From Gentiana macrophylla (Eukaryota; Streptophyta; Magnoliopsida; Gentianales; Gentianaceae), in NCBI GenBank assembly GCA_026214975.1, contig CM047814.1:21289541-21353540 (forward strand): a stretch of DNA of 64,000 bases. Direction: 5' to 3'. Position 1 is the first letter of the stretch; each line of letters opens with the position of its first letter. Both the position numbers and the translations under genes were made by a program. A model generated the notes under the pieces. It saw only the letters and a program-made list of their open reading frames with translations, did not search any database and was not told the origin of the DNA. Shown here piece by piece: positions 1 through 12,251 of the stretch.

Positions 1-2488
1 AAACACTATGGTGCGCATACATGCAAATCCAATTTGCAATCAATGTATACACACGCATGCATTCAATATATATATATTATTTTATTTTATTAATATCTAA
101 TATTAATAATAGGTAATATCATTAATTAAATTACATAATCCAAGTGTATATCTTATACACTTCAATGTGGCGCCTTTGACCAACAAATTGGCTTCCGGAA
201 TATTCTTTAATTAATATAATACTATTAATATCTTGTATTTAATTTATTCATAATAAATAAATACCACCATATTAATTTACCACTATAACCTTTATAGTCT
301 CGAGATAAACTTTCCTTATTTGGTTATCATCTATAACCACATTTTAATCCGGCTAGATGTTCTTATGTGTGTGACCCGATAGGCTTCGAATATGTTGGCC
401 GTAGACACAAAGTGCAAATTACGAAAATGCCCTTCATGCCTAACGATCACGGGATAGCGTCAAGCAACACACCGTGACCCCAATCATCGGAAGAGTCAAA
501 TTCAATGACTACTACCTTTCATGTGAAAGCAGCCACCGTGTAACTTACAATCCTATCATTGTAATAATATCCATACGGTCGTACGTCGAGTGTCAAACAT
601 TAACGACCGTATCTTATAATCTGGATATCAAGCTCTCTCAAAGTAACTCATTTACTCCCACTTTGCAAAGATTCACGAGAGTAAGACATTCCTCATTTAC
701 TTCCAGTGGTTTGACTAGTCAACTCTTTGTGATTCACATTACATCGCCTCATGTGACGATCAACCTTATGTCTCTAAAATCGACGGTCCGGCGTGGGCCA
801 ATCAACGCAAGATTCTTAGTCGAGTCGTAACCCAAGTATTCATGAGATCTCATAACGATCATATCTCGATAATGACGATATACCCGTGGTAGGTCAACTC
901 ACGACGTGGGCGATCAGTTGGATCCGAACAAGGGCTCTTCACCGTCACTATAATATTGGGAGACATATTATAACTCGATTTTTGTTGTGGGAGTAATTTT
1001 AAATTAATTCACTTAATTAATTCTCTTAATTAATTTAATTACGGTCTCATCAAATATATCTATCTCTATAGACATACATCATACGCATTTATCTCTAGTC
1101 ATGCATCTATCGTATCATATAAAATAAATACAAGCACAAAATAAATAAATGCGTAAAGTAACCGGTATGATCATGGACTTTTCCTGAGTGCGGTTTGAAT
1201 ACAAATCGATTTAAACCGCATGGTCACAATCTAAGGGTAGGCTGCAACCGCCAATAGGATCCTTAATGCTCCATTCTCCAATGGGATCTTCATTTTCGTC
1301 TTTCTTTGGTCTCCATCTTCTCGCTCCATTCTTGTTACATTTAATTCTATCTAATAAAATAAATACACCCGCCGACACGGGGAAGCTATGAGGAATGGGA
1401 TAAATACGAGAAAATAAACTAGGTCACGTTCTTAATAACGGCCTAGGACAATTTTTAAACCAATAGAAAAATTAAATCATTCACATCTATCCTATCGATT
1501 GAGTCACGATCAATCGGGTCCATATAATCATATTATATCTACTATACCTATTCCATACAATAAAATCTTATGAAAAGATAAAATTAAAATTTAACTACTT
1601 GCGTCTTAATTAATCAATTAACATTTAATCTATTAAATAATTTTATCCAATCAATTAACTAATTAACATTTAATTAATTAAATAATTTTAATCGAAATAA
1701 AATTAACGATTAATTTTAAGCGATTTTAATTTTAATTTTAATTAATTAGAACTATTCTAAAAATAAATCAAAATTAAAATTATTTCTCTTTTGTTTTTTT
1801 CTTTTTGATTCGTAATCAAAAAGATGCTTTTGGTTTCTAAACCAAATTTGAGCAAGTCTCGCACACTTTTCAAAATCAAAATTTTGGAAGTGGCTTGCAA
1901 GCTAAGCGCTTTACAAATCAAATATTTGGAAAGCTTGCAGCTATTCCATTAAATCAAATATTTGGAAAGGCCAATAATTTTGTTTACGCCTAACCACTTT
2001 CCAAAATCGAAATTTTGGAAGTGGCGCAGAACTAAGCTCTTTCCCAAATCAAATATTTGGAAATGGCAAGCTATTCCAAATAAAGTTTGGAAAGGCCATT
2101 ATTATTTTAACGCCAGTGTGGCATCCCAAATTACCAAACTATTTGAACCATTGGTTAGTCACATGACACAACTAAACAAAGGAGGAATTACCAATCACAA
2201 CTATGAACCATATTGAATCACAAAATACACAAAACAAAATTTTGGAGATCCGCCAGCATTGACCGGTCAACGATCGCCGGCAAGAGTTGTTGCCTGCCGC
2301 CACCGCCGCCTTGACCGCCCGGTGGTGGTGCCGCCTTGATCGGCCGAGCACCACCCGATCTCCTTTTTTTTCTTTTCTTTTCATGTATCAATTTTGCAAA
2401 TCAAAAATCTTTCATCTTTTAATTACGTGATTTAAACGATAAAATTAACTACGCAAAATAACATGCTTATTGCTTAAGCTCGAAGCTC

Positions 2489-2500
2489 GCTCCGATACCA
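2489..2500 (-). other. Primer binding site, initiator-Met tRNA type
   Basis: The minus strand reads TGGTATCGGAGC one base after the LTR end. This is the usual plant Ty1/copia priming site complementary to the 3' end of initiator methionine tRNA (consensus TGGTATCAGAGC), with one substitution. Confidence 0.85.
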
Positions 2501-2501
2501 C

Positions 2502-4505
2502 TGTTAGGAAATCTACGCGGGAAACAGCAGCGGAATTCAAAAATTTATTTCCTATCGACCCAAGATCGACTTCGTTTAAGCAATAAACAAACGAGTTAGT
2601 AGAGACGGTGGTTACCTTGGTTGATCTAAAAGATCGACGCTTTGACCGCCCAAGGAGAGTAGTTCCGCATAGAGCCGCCCAAGTGTTCGGCCTCACCGCT
2701 AGTCCACACGAATGTACCGCCGGAATCCCATCATGGATTGCTATTGGAAAACTCGGTTGCTAGACCGGCCTTTTCCCTCTCTCCAACTCTACATAGGATG
2801 CTCTCTAATTTTACACAAGAACTATTAGTTCTTGGAATTGTGTTGTCATAAAAGAGCCTTAACACCCACCTCCTATTTATAGTAGAAGTGGCGCCCCAAG
2901 TAGAGTAGAAAGGAAGAAAACATTTTCCCAATAAAATAAGGAAAATATAATTGATTGATTTATCTCATTTATTATAATATCTCATATTAAATAAATCTAG
3001 GATTTTGTCAATATCTTATATTGAATAATTCAAGATATTGTCAATATCTTATATTGACAATATTTTTCTTTTATTATATTACCATAAATCGATTTCATAC
3101 ATGTATATATATCACATATATATAACACATATAAATCTATTAATATATACCAAATATAAACACTATGGTGCGCATACATGCAAATCCAATTTGCAATCAA
3201 TGTATACACACGCATGCATTCAATATATATATATTATTTTATTTTATTAATATCTAATATTAATAATAGGTAATATCATTAATTAAAAGACAATCCAAGT
3301 GTATCTTATACACTTCAATGTGGCGCCCTTTGACCAACAAATTGGCTTTGAATATTCTTTAATTAATATAATACTATTAATATCTTGTATTTAATTTATT
3401 CATAATAAATAAATACCACAATATTAATTTACCACTATAACATTTATAGTCTCGAGATAAACTTTCCTTATTTGGTTATCATCTATAACCACATTTTAAT
3501 CCGCTAGATGTTCTTATGTGTGTGACCCGATAGGCTTCCGAATATGTTGGCCGTAGACACAAAGTGCAAATTACTTAAAAATGCCCTACATGCCTAACGA
3601 TCACGGGATAGCGTCAGCAACACACCGTGACCCCAATCATCGGAAGAGTCAAATGCAATGACTACTACCTTTCATGTGAAAGCGATTGCCGTGTAACTTA
3701 CAATCCTATCATTTGTAATAATATCCATACGGTCGTACGTCGAGTGTCAAACATTAACGACCGTATCTTATAATCTGGATATCAAGCTCTCTCGAAGTAA
3801 CTCATTTACTCCCACTTTGCAAAGATTCACGAGAGTAAGACATTCCTTATAAGAAGGCCATTTCGGATATTCGATCCCAATCATAGGATACGCGATTCCC
3901 GGACGACCAATCATGTATACTCCGCATGCTTCAGTATCATACCCAATCACTACCGCATGATCGCCACATGGCTAGGGGAAACCTCAATAGTGTCAAAGCA
4001 TGACAATCCACACCGTGATGCCATGAAGACTCCGGTCAAAAGGATAATTACACAACCGTCACATAATGTGACACTTATCCGTGTAAGTGGGTCGATCTAA
4101 CGACGCATTCTCTAATACACGCCCACGTCATACCCAAGTGTCTCTACACTTCGATGGCGCGAGATCTATCCCCGCCTCTAAAGACAGAAGACATCTCACG
4201 TGCTAGTGCGCTTTTATACTATCAATGCCTGTTTAATAGTACATCACCTAGAGACATTTAAGTATCAAACTTATTAAAGTGATTAGAGATCTCATCAACC
4301 ATAATCGCCTATCATGGTTTCTCTATCACAGTTTAATACTAAGGACGTCATCATATAACAATTCATAATTGGTTCTTCAACAAGAACATATATATGACAA
4401 CAGAAAAGCCATTTAATATATATATAAACATAAAGAAATAGTCGAAATGATCCGACCCGGTCGGATCCGGTCCAACCCGATTGGGTTTAGGACACTATTT
4501 CAACA
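2502..4505 (-). repeat. 5' LTR of the minus-strand family A element
   Basis: On the minus strand the LTR begins TGTTGAAATAGTGTCC and ends CCTAACA, matching the LTRs at 46164-48072 and 53415-55344 along its length. It is about 2.0 kb. Minor differences from those copies show it is an independent insertion. Confidence 0.88.
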
Positions 4506-5420
4506 ATTTGAAGTCTGTAATTCCTGAATTATTTAAAGGATGTAATGTCAATGATCTTCAATGTGATATTTGTCAATTTGCCAAACTTACCAAATCTGTG
4601 TATGCCAAACTACCTTATTTGCCTTCCACACCTTTAACTTTAATTCATAGTGATGTATGGGGACCTTCAAGAGTAAAAAGTATAACAGGAAAAAGGTGGT
4701 TTGTCACTTTCATTGATGATCATACCAGAAACACATGGTCATTCTTAATGAAGGATAAATCTGAAGTTGGAGCAGCTTTTTGAGAATTCTACAACATGAT
4801 CTCTACTCAATTTGACACTAAGATCAAGATCTTAAAGGCGATAATGCACTTGAATACTATGAGTCTAACCTCATTAATTTCTTGATGAATAAGGGATTGT
4901 CCATATCAGCAGTTGTGTGGAAACACCTCAACAAAATGGGGTTGCTGAGAGAAAGAACATGCACCTACTGGAGATGGCTAGATCAATCATGTTCACCACA
5001 CATGTTCCAAAGTATATGTGGGGTGAAGCTATATTAACTGCCACATACTTAATCAACAGACTTCCCAGCAGAGTGTTAGGCTTCAAAACTCCTATCCAAA
5101 CCCTTCTGACCACACACTCTTGCCCTCATCTTATTTCCCAATTACCCCAAAAAATCTTTGGTTGCACTGTGTTTGTTTATATCCATGCCCAACATGTGAA
5201 GCAAACTTGATCCCAAAGCTCACAAGTGCATTTTCTAGGATATGCAAAGGACAGAAAGGTTACAAGTGTTACTCTCTTCGAAAAAAGATTTTACAATTCT
5301 ATGGATGTAAAATTCTTTGAAAGGACACCTACTACAAACAAGAAGTCCATCGAGGAAATCATCGATGGAAACTCGATTGAAATTGACCTAAATCATTTCC
5401 CTCAGCAAACTCTTAACCCT
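4506..5420 (+). pseudogene. Copia GAG-pre-integrase and integrase remnant
   Basis: The first stretch carries the zinc-binding CDIC of the pre-integrase domain, then the integrase landmarks HSDVWGP and TFIDDHTR. After a frameshift near 4783 it continues with ETPQQNGVAERKN and MWGEAILTATYLINRLPS (4917 on). Family integrases are continuous across this region. Here an in-frame stop after 4783 and shifts near 4840-4915 and 5200 break it. The N-terminal LGHP-type segment is replaced by the end of the family A LTR. Confidence 0.85.
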
Positions 5421-5439
5421 TAGCAACTCATCGATTCTC

Positions 5440-6333
5440 GCAGATGAACCTCAAGACCTATCGACTCTCAAAGAGTCTCGACCCTCAAAGAACCTCCTAA
5501 ACTAGAGTCTCATCGACCAGAGCCTCTTTGAATCGAGCCTCATCGACACTCAAAGAACCTACTGACCTCTCAGCGACTGGCGACATTGATGATAGGCCTA
5601 TTGCTATCAGGAAGGGAAAGAGATCTTGCACTACTGATCATTCTATTCATAATTATCTATCTTATGATCAGTTATCACCTGTTTTTGCCATGTTTACACA
5701 GGACTTGGATTCTCACTCTATTCCTAAGAATATACAGGAAGCTCTCCAACATGATAAGTGGAAGGCAGCTGTCAAGACTGAAATGACTGCCCTCCTGGAT
5801 AATCATACTTGGGATCTAACAGCTCTCCCCAAAGGCAAGAAGACAGTCAGCTGCAAGTGGTTATTTACCATCAAATACAATGCTGATGGTACAATTGACA
5901 AGTATAAGGCCAGACTAGTTGCAAGGGGTTTCACTCAAACTTATGGCATTGACTACAAAGAAACTTTTGCAGTGGCAAAAGCCGAACAACACTGTCGAGA
6001 TATCGATATCTCTTGTTGTCCAACCGGGTGGCCTCTTCACCAATTGGATATCAAAATGCCTTCCTCAATGGTGACCTTATCGAGGAAGTTTACATGAATG
6101 TACCTCTGGGTTTACCAATCCTAACACTCAAGAGAAAGGTTTGCAAATTGAGGAAATCTCTATATGGCCTAAAGCAATCCCCAAGAGCCTGGTTTGGGAA
6201 ACTCACTCACTCGTGGTTAAAGGCTGCTGGATATCATCAATGCAACTCGATCACACCATGTTTATCAAGACCACCCGGCCTTAAAAGATCTATTCTTATT
6301 GTATATGTGGATGATATCATCCTCATTTGGTGA
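5440..6333 (+). pseudogene. Copia reverse transcriptase remnant
   Basis: 5440-5560 is a serine, glutamate and leucine-rich linker with repeated CTCAAAGA-like words. From about 5700 the copia RT is clear: KWLFTIKYNADGTIDKYKAR, LVARGFTQTYGIDY, NAFLNGDLIEEVYM, SLYGLKQSPRAW and the catalytic YVDD near 6300. A frameshift around 5975-6020 splits it. That stretch carries odd TCGA-containing words where the family has a conserved Thr-Val-Arg segment. Beyond 6333 the frame decays quickly. Confidence 0.87.
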
Positions 6334-7256
6334 TGACTCTACCGAGATCCGAATTTGAAGACTCTCTTGGCAAAGGTTTTTCAAGTCAAAGACTTGGGCT
6401 ATCTTAAATACTTCCTTGGTATGGAGATTGCAAGAAACAACCAGGTATATCTGTCTCTCGGAGAAAATATGTGCTAGACACTGCTAAAAGAAAGCGGTAT
6501 CTTTGGGATGCAAACTCTTTGTATCCCCAGTAGATCCCGGTAATACCTGTTTGCATGGTGATATTCTTTGTCGAGGAAGGATCAATACCAAAGGCTTGTA
6601 GGAAACTCATTTATCGTCCCATACAAGACACGATATTGCATATGGAGTCGATTTGGTTAGCTAATTCATGCATTGCCCTCTTGAGCAACATTGGGATGTT
6701 GTAAAGCGAGATCTTGAGATACTTAAAATCCACTCTGGCCAAGGCCTACATTTCACCAAAGTCTCACTGAGAGATCTATCAAGGTTTACACCGATGTTGA
6801 TTGGATTTGGTGTCACATAGACGGAAGGTCCACTACAGCTCTCTCGTTTTATGTATGGGGCAATCTTGTCACTGGAGGAGCAAGCAATAAACGACCATCT
6901 GTCTCTCGAAGCGATCTTGGTGAACTCAGGCACTAGTTCGGGTATTTGTGAAGCTCTGTGGATAAAAGGGTACTATCGAACTTCAAAGAACCTCTCTCAA
7001 AGAACCTATCACACTCTGCTGTGATAATAATTCCGCCTTATGCATGGCAGAGGATCCAGTCCATCATGATAAAACCAAACATGTGGACATAGACAGGCAC
7101 TTCCTGAAGGAGAAGATTGATGCCAAGATTGTTCAACTCCAGTATGTTCCATCAGCAGACCAGAATGCTGATCTTCTCACCAAGGCTATTCCACCTCTTA
7201 TGTTCAGCAGACTGAGTAGCAAACTTGGCTGTATAAACATATACAACCCAGTTTGA
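6334..7256 (+). pseudogene. Copia RT C-terminus and RNase H remnant
   Basis: 6334-7030 is scrambled by frameshifts but has recognisable copia pieces (for example DLGYLKYFLGMEI near 6390-6425). 7044-7256 is open and matches the RNase H C-terminus: HHDKTKHVDIDRHFLKEKI, then QYVPSADQNADLLTKA, closing at TGA 7254-7256. The stop overlaps the polypurine tract, as is common in copia elements. Confidence 0.85.
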
Positions 7257-7263
7257 GGAGGGG
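7255..7263 (+). other. Polypurine tract
   Basis: GAGGAGGGG lies directly before the TGTGGAAATATT start of the 3' LTR, the expected plus-strand primer position. Confidence 0.75.
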
Positions 7264-7575
7264 TGTGGAAATATTATGGTTAATATTACATTGTCCTACT
7301 AATAACACGTTATATTGTAACATGTTATGTATGTATCAAAGAGACATATTAATTGTATTAAATAAACAATTAATATGTCCATAAAGTAACTATCTTTTGT
7401 CCTATTATGTAATAGCTTAGACATAGCCGACTCTAGCATTTATTCTAGCCGACTCTAGTTATTTTTACTTTACTAACTAGGATTCTCTCTTGTATCTATT
7501 TATACTCATTCTTTCAACATGAATAAACAAGTTGAAGTTTACTCAAGTATTATTTACTTTCTCAAACTATCTTCA
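7264..7575 (+). repeat. 3' LTR of the copia element
   Basis: It starts TGTGGAAATATT and ends CTTCA, where the family A LTR sequence resumes. At 312 bp it is a usual size for a small copia LTR. The far copy is outside the window, so the end is inferred from the switch to family A sequence. The expected 5-bp TSD partner (TATTA, 7576-7580) cannot be checked. Confidence 0.65.
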
Positions 7576-8845
7576 TATTAATTAAAGAATATTCCGGATG
7601 CCAAAATATTGGCTAAAGTGGCGCCAATTTCATGTGTATAGGATACATTTGAGTTGTGCAATTTAATTAATACGATTACCATAATATTAATTATTGGATA
7701 TTAATTGATTTTTGGAAAAATAGATTTATGGTAATAAGATAAAGATATATTGAATATAAGATATTGTCAATATATATCTTAGGAAAAATATTTAATATAA
7801 GATATTGAATATTGATGAAATAAATCAATCAAAGGGATTTTCCTTATTTTATTAGAAAAAATGTTTTCTCTCTCATCTATCTACTAGAAGCTAATCCCAA
7901 TCAGATTAGGAACCATAGAGGGGCTCCCCATGCCTTATTTATAGGAGGCTTGGCTAGCTCTTTTGTACATCACAATTTCAAGAGCTAATAGTTCTTGTGA
8001 AAAATAGAGAGCTTCTTAGGGAGAGATTTGAGAGAGATAAAAGGCCGGTCTAGCAACCAGATTTTTCTAGTAGCAATCCAATGGTGGATTCCGGTGGGTT
8101 GTTCGTGTGGACTAGCGGTAGAGGCCGAACTCTTGGGTGGGTCCGTGCATCGCTACTCTTCTTAGACGGTCAAAGTGTCGATCTTTTAGATCAAACAAGG
8201 TAACCACCGTCTACTAGCTTATTTGTTTATTGCTTAAACGAAGTCGATCCTGGTCAAAGGAAATAAATTTTTGAATTCCGCTGCGTTCCCGCGTAGATTT
8301 CCTAACAGTGGTATCAGAGAGAGCTTCGAGCTTAAGCAATAAGCATGTTAATTTGCCTAGTTAATTTTATTGTTTAAATCGCGTAATTAAAAGATGAAAG
8401 TTTTTTGATTCGCTAAAGTGATACACGAAAAGAAAAAAAAAGGTCGGCCATGGTTGTGCTCGGCCGATCGGCGGCGGCGGCACCACCGTGTGATCGCCGG
8501 CGGCGGCTGCTGGCATGATCTGGTGGTCCCCGGTTTTTGTTTTGTGTATTTTGTGTTTCTATATGGTTCATAGTTGTGATTAATATCTCCTTTGTTTAGT
8601 TGTGTCATATTGACCTTTCCAAATTTTGTTTGGAATAGGCCTAGGCCACTTTCAAAATATTTGATTTTGAAAAAGGACTAGGCCTAGGCCATTTTCAAAA
8701 TTTTGATTTTGGAAAGGTCAAAGGGAGATGCATTTTGGTTTAGGAAATCAAAGGCATCCCTTTTGATCAAATGGAAAGAAACAAAAGAGACATAATTTTG
8801 ATTTTGATTTATTTTTGAATATTTCTAATTGATTAAAATTAATAG
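7576..8845 (+). mobile_element. Family A LTR retrotransposon fragment: LTR 3' part, PBS, leader
   Basis: 7576-8307 matches the last about 730 bp of the family A LTR, including a TATTTATAGG box near 7938-7947, and ends CCTAACA. The priming site follows, then about 530 bp of leader. Similarity to the 46-55 kb copy stops near 8845. The upstream part of this LTR was displaced to the left by the copia insertion. No coding sequence is kept. Confidence 0.8.
8309..8319 (+). other. Primer binding site of the family A fragment
   Basis: TGGTATCAGAG follows the LTR end by one base. It matches the initiator-Met tRNA priming sequence, but the next bases read AGAGC instead of C, a small duplication. Confidence 0.75.
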
Positions 8846-9498
8846 GTTTTTGCCGAGAAGGACGGATTAATTTATTTATCGGGATCCAGGGAAGCTGATT
8901 ATTAATTAGGACAAAACTTGCGTAAACATACCAATATACCCTTTTTCTAATTCTTTTATTAATCAACCGATCCATTGATTTTAGCATTTAAGGTTACAGC
9001 AATATCAATCCCTTGATTCCGGTTACAGGATTCAATCCATTGATTCCGCCGATCACAAAAAAACCGCCTGGTTCTGGTGGCCGGCCTGAACAGAGAATTG
9101 GCAGAGGAAGAGGAGAGTTTTGCAGAGAAGGGGAGGCAGCCATTGGTGGACAGAGGACGAAGAAAGAGAGGGAGAGATCTCCAACGAAGAAATATGGTTG
9201 TTGCTTGATCTCCGATCAAAATCTTAAACTCCGCTGCCTCTCTCAGTCGGCTTCGAACTGTAACCCCTTCTTCCCAGCAATTTCGCCGGTTTCTATGGCA
9301 GCCACTCACCCTATCTCCTCTTCCTCCTCGTCGGCATCACCATGGAGGGGTTCGGCTCCTCAGCAGCAGCACTTCACCTCTAATCAGCACCATAACGGCA
9401 CCTCATTGCCTTCTTCGACTGCTCCGGCGACTGCTCCAACCGAATCCAATTTCCGGCCAAGAAGATCGGAGGCCCGACATCTGGCAGAATGTGGCTAG
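8846..9498 (+). other. Unassigned plus-strand fragment with a Ser/Gln-rich ORF
   Basis: This sits between family A leader and the minus-strand LINE and matches neither. An ORF open from 9013 to the stop at 9498 has a candidate start at 9295 (MAATHPISSSSSSASPWRG) followed by Ser, Gln, His and Pro-rich sequence. Shifting frame near 9445 gives RRPDIWQNVAS, which recalls the first residues of some plant LINE ORF1 proteins. A LINE 5' end in head-to-head contact with the other LINE is therefore possible but unproven. It may equally be a captured gene fragment. I assign no function. Confidence 0.35.
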
Positions 9499-11613
9499 TA
9501 CCTGATGGATAATTGCGGCTTGACTTTCCGAAGATTCTGCAAAAGGAAGAGATCATCGGCGAAAAGGAAGTGAGATAATGGAGGACCGTTCTTTTTTAAG
9601 AAGATTGGTTTCCATTCCCCTTTACCAACCGACTCTTCTATGAGTTCGCTTAGCATTTCCATGCATAAGACGAAGAGATGCGGGGCAAGGGGATCGCCTT
9701 GTCGCGGCCCTCTCTTGGGAGTTATCGGCTCAAATGTATTCCCATTCCACAAAATCGACAATTTTGAGGATGATAGGCCATACATAATAAGCTGAGCAAA
9801 CTTATCCGAAAATCCCACCTCTTTGATCGTAGCTTCCAAGAAGTCCCAGTTCACCCGATCGTATGCCTTCTCCAAATCTATTTTCAACATCATATAACCT
9901 TTTTGACCCGTTTTCCTCCGAAAAGTATGCAATGCTTCTTGCACAATCAAGACATTCCCCTTACTTCCTCTCCCCGGGATAAAAGCATTTGTGATTGACT
10001 AATAAGCTTGTCAAGCACCAACCGTAACCTGCTAGCTATAATTTTCAAAATAATCTTCACAATCACATTTGAAAGAGAAATCGGTTGAAACTGGGCCGGG
10101 CTCTCAGGAGGGTATTTTTTGGGATAAGAGAAATTAGAGTTTCATTGCATTCCTCAGAGAAGTGACCATTTCTAAAAGCATTTACAACAAAATCAATGAT
10201 AGACGTGCTTACCCAAGGCCAACATTTTTTCAGAAAAATTGCAGGAATACCATCCGGGCCTGGTGTTTTATCGGATCCCATCTGAAATACCACATCCTCT
10301 GTTTCTTTTTCGGTTACCTCTCGGTTAATAAGGCCAGCATCAAGAACCGAGAGGGTCTTGATCTTTAAATTCAGGATCCCAAGATCTTCTTTGCAGTCAG
10401 GTTGGTATAAGGCATGATAGAAATCCCCAATCATGTTTTGAATCTGTGTCTCGTCGTTGGTCCATTCGACACTAGGATTTTTTGAAGTAAGCACTTTCCG
10501 CTTCAGCTGTTTCTTGATGGTTGCGAGGTGATAGAAATGCGTGTTTCGCTCACCCTCAACCATCCATTGGAGTTGACTCTGTTGGTGCCAATAAACTTCC
10601 TCTTGGTCAAGGAGGGAGTTGAGTTCAATCGAGATATCATTTTGTAAATTAGACAGGAAAGCGGACGGATAACGGTCCAGACTCTTCTCAATGCCTTCAA
10701 GTCTAGCCAAGCACTTTTTCTTTCACTAAAAAATATGCCCAAAAACCTCTATTCCATTTTTTTGCATCCTTCGTAAACTTTGTGATAGTAGTGCAGATGC
10801 CTCTCGAATAATTCCAATTCTTTCCACAAAATTTTCAAAGTCCTCGTGTTCAAGCCAAGCCCGCTGAAAAAGAAACTCTTCGGGTCTTTATGCTTCCGAA
10901 CTTCCTCTCCCATAACAAGCAAAATAGGATTATGATCCGAATGGACTCTCGGAAGATGTTTCACAACGGCGTTCGGGTTGGTTTCAATCCACTCCGTGGT
11001 GCACCATGCTTGGTCTAATCTCTGATAAAAAATTTATCCCGCGCACTAGGTCCAACCCAAGTAAAACGAGGCCCTTGGAATGGAATCTCCATCAGACAAC
11101 AGTTTTGAGTCATCCCCTAGAATTTATCCGCGTTAAAACCTCCAACCGGTCTCCCACCTCTCTTATCCTTCTGAAAAGCCACTTGGTTCATATCTCCAAT
11201 AAGGCACCATGGATATGTAATAACGGTTGAGAGGCGTTCTATGTAATCCCAAAAATCGTTTCTGGCAAACGGAGTCGGGGAGGCATAAATCAACCAAAAA
11301 TAGAAGAAATTACCCCCGCTTGTTTGACAGCTATATTCAAGCATTGGTTAGTCCAAGAGATAATATGAAGTCGAATGCGATCTTCATTCCAAAAGCACCA
11401 CAACCCTCAAGAAAAACCTCTCGCTTCAACAACAAAAACTTTCGAGTACGCTGTTTTTTCAAGCACTTGTTTATCTCCATCGCTAGAACATCTCGTTTCC
11501 ATAATGAAAAGAACATCAGGCTTATTCTCTAACAGTAAGCGGCACAAATATTTAAGAAAATCCACGGAACTCGCACCACGGAAATTCCAAGCTAAGAGTC
11601 GCATTAAAACCAA
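9499..11613 (-). pseudogene. LINE ORF2: AP endonuclease and reverse transcriptase, truncated
   Basis: From the start near 11613 the minus strand gives an AP-endonuclease domain: LLAWNFRGA at the N-terminus, FIMETRC (metal-site Glu), then YASPTPFARNDFW and LIGDMNQV. The linker follows, and from about 10500 the RT: DKTPGPDGIPA, MLKIDLEKAYDRVNWDF, RGPRQGDPLAPHLF and the catalytic FADD. At least four frame breaks occur (about 11400, 11100, 10745 and 10070-9960). The usual C-terminal zinc-finger and RNase H regions are absent because the element stops at 9499. The start lies within a few bases of the ORF1 stop, the usual compact plant L1 arrangement. Confidence 0.88.
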
Positions 11614-11614
11614 A

Positions 11615-12251
11615 TTAAGTGGATGAATTCTCCATTATGCTATCAGACAGAGGATTTACCTCACTCAAGTCAACATCCATAGGCGGGCCATTATGGTCCT
11701 TATCTGGGGGCTTTGTTTTCAAATATTCACCTTGTTTCTTAGGAGGGGCTACGTGATCCCTCTTCAGAATCTTAGTTACCTCAGGATTGTCCAATGAAGG
11801 GACCGGGGTTGAGTTGGGGCGGTCCACCTCTACTAAAGGGGTCCTTTGGGAGGATTTTCCCTTAGCCGAGGAGTTTCTTCGGGGGAGTTGGGGGTTTTAT
11901 CTATCACAATATCGCTGCTTTTGCGCTTAAAAGTCTCAGTTTGGTTCTGTTTTTTTTTATCTCGGAGCTCGGTTTTCTGATTAAGAGTAGAAACTTGAGG
12001 TTTGTCTCTTCCACCCGATTGTTGCTTCTGATAATTATCAGCAGTGGGCTTTTTCTTAGAAATTTCCGCTGTTATTGATGCCCCCCCCATGAGGTGCAAC
12101 CGAGTTGAGATGTTGTTGGAGGTTCTCAATATCCCTCGCAGCTGGTTCCTGCACATTTCGTTCTTTGATATCCATATCCTGAAGAATATCAAACCTGGAT
12201 CCCGTGCTAAGTTCTTGTGGATGAGTGGTAGCTTGAGAAACTTGCGGGTTA
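11615..12251 (-). pseudogene. LINE ORF1, C-terminal segment
   Basis: A charged, Pro, Lys and Gln-rich tail in two open stretches (12192-11833 and 11827-11615) ends two bases before the ORF2 start. It lies directly 3' of the solo LTR at 12252 and continues the ORF1 piece at 14044-14781. Low complexity and the position support ORF1 identity. No domain is visible in this part. Confidence 0.7.

Larger units (their letters stand above)
1..4505 (-). mobile_element. Internally deleted family A LTR retrotransposon (runs off the left edge)
   Basis: Read on the minus strand, this is a full LTR (4505 down to 2502), a primer binding site, about 1.8 kb of untranslated leader (2501 to about 691) and then a second LTR entered part-way (about 690 to 1). 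Bases 1-690 repeat about 3160-3840 closely in the same orientation. The leader matches, inverted, the leader of the complete copy at 46164-55344. All coding sequence and the first part of the 3' LTR are missing, so an internal deletion joined leader to mid-LTR near 690. The short ORFs inside are not coding. It sits inside the copia element that resumes at 4506. The lineage is probably Ty1/copia, from the coding remnants of the 46-55 kb copy. Confidence 0.85.
4506..7575 (+). mobile_element. Ty1/copia retrotransposon, 3' part (5' part beyond the window)
   Basis: Copia-order pol remnants (GAG-pre-integrase, integrase, reverse transcriptase, RNase H) run from 4506, where the family A insertion cuts the pre-integrase domain, to a stop at 7256. 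A purine tract (7255-7263) and a 312-bp LTR (7264-7575) follow. Downstream the sequence turns at once into family A LTR, so this element inserted into a plus-oriented family A copy. Several frameshifts and stops make it non-functional. Its 5' LTR and gag lie left of the window. Confidence 0.85.

Noticed and set aside
474..830. 118-codon ORF near the left edge
   Set aside because: It crosses the LTR/leader junction of a family A copy and matches no protein.
9013..9498. 161-codon plus-strand ORF as a host gene
   Set aside because: Low-complexity Ser/Gln/Pro sequence with no domain, wedged between TE fragments; a LINE-like end in another frame is the better clue.
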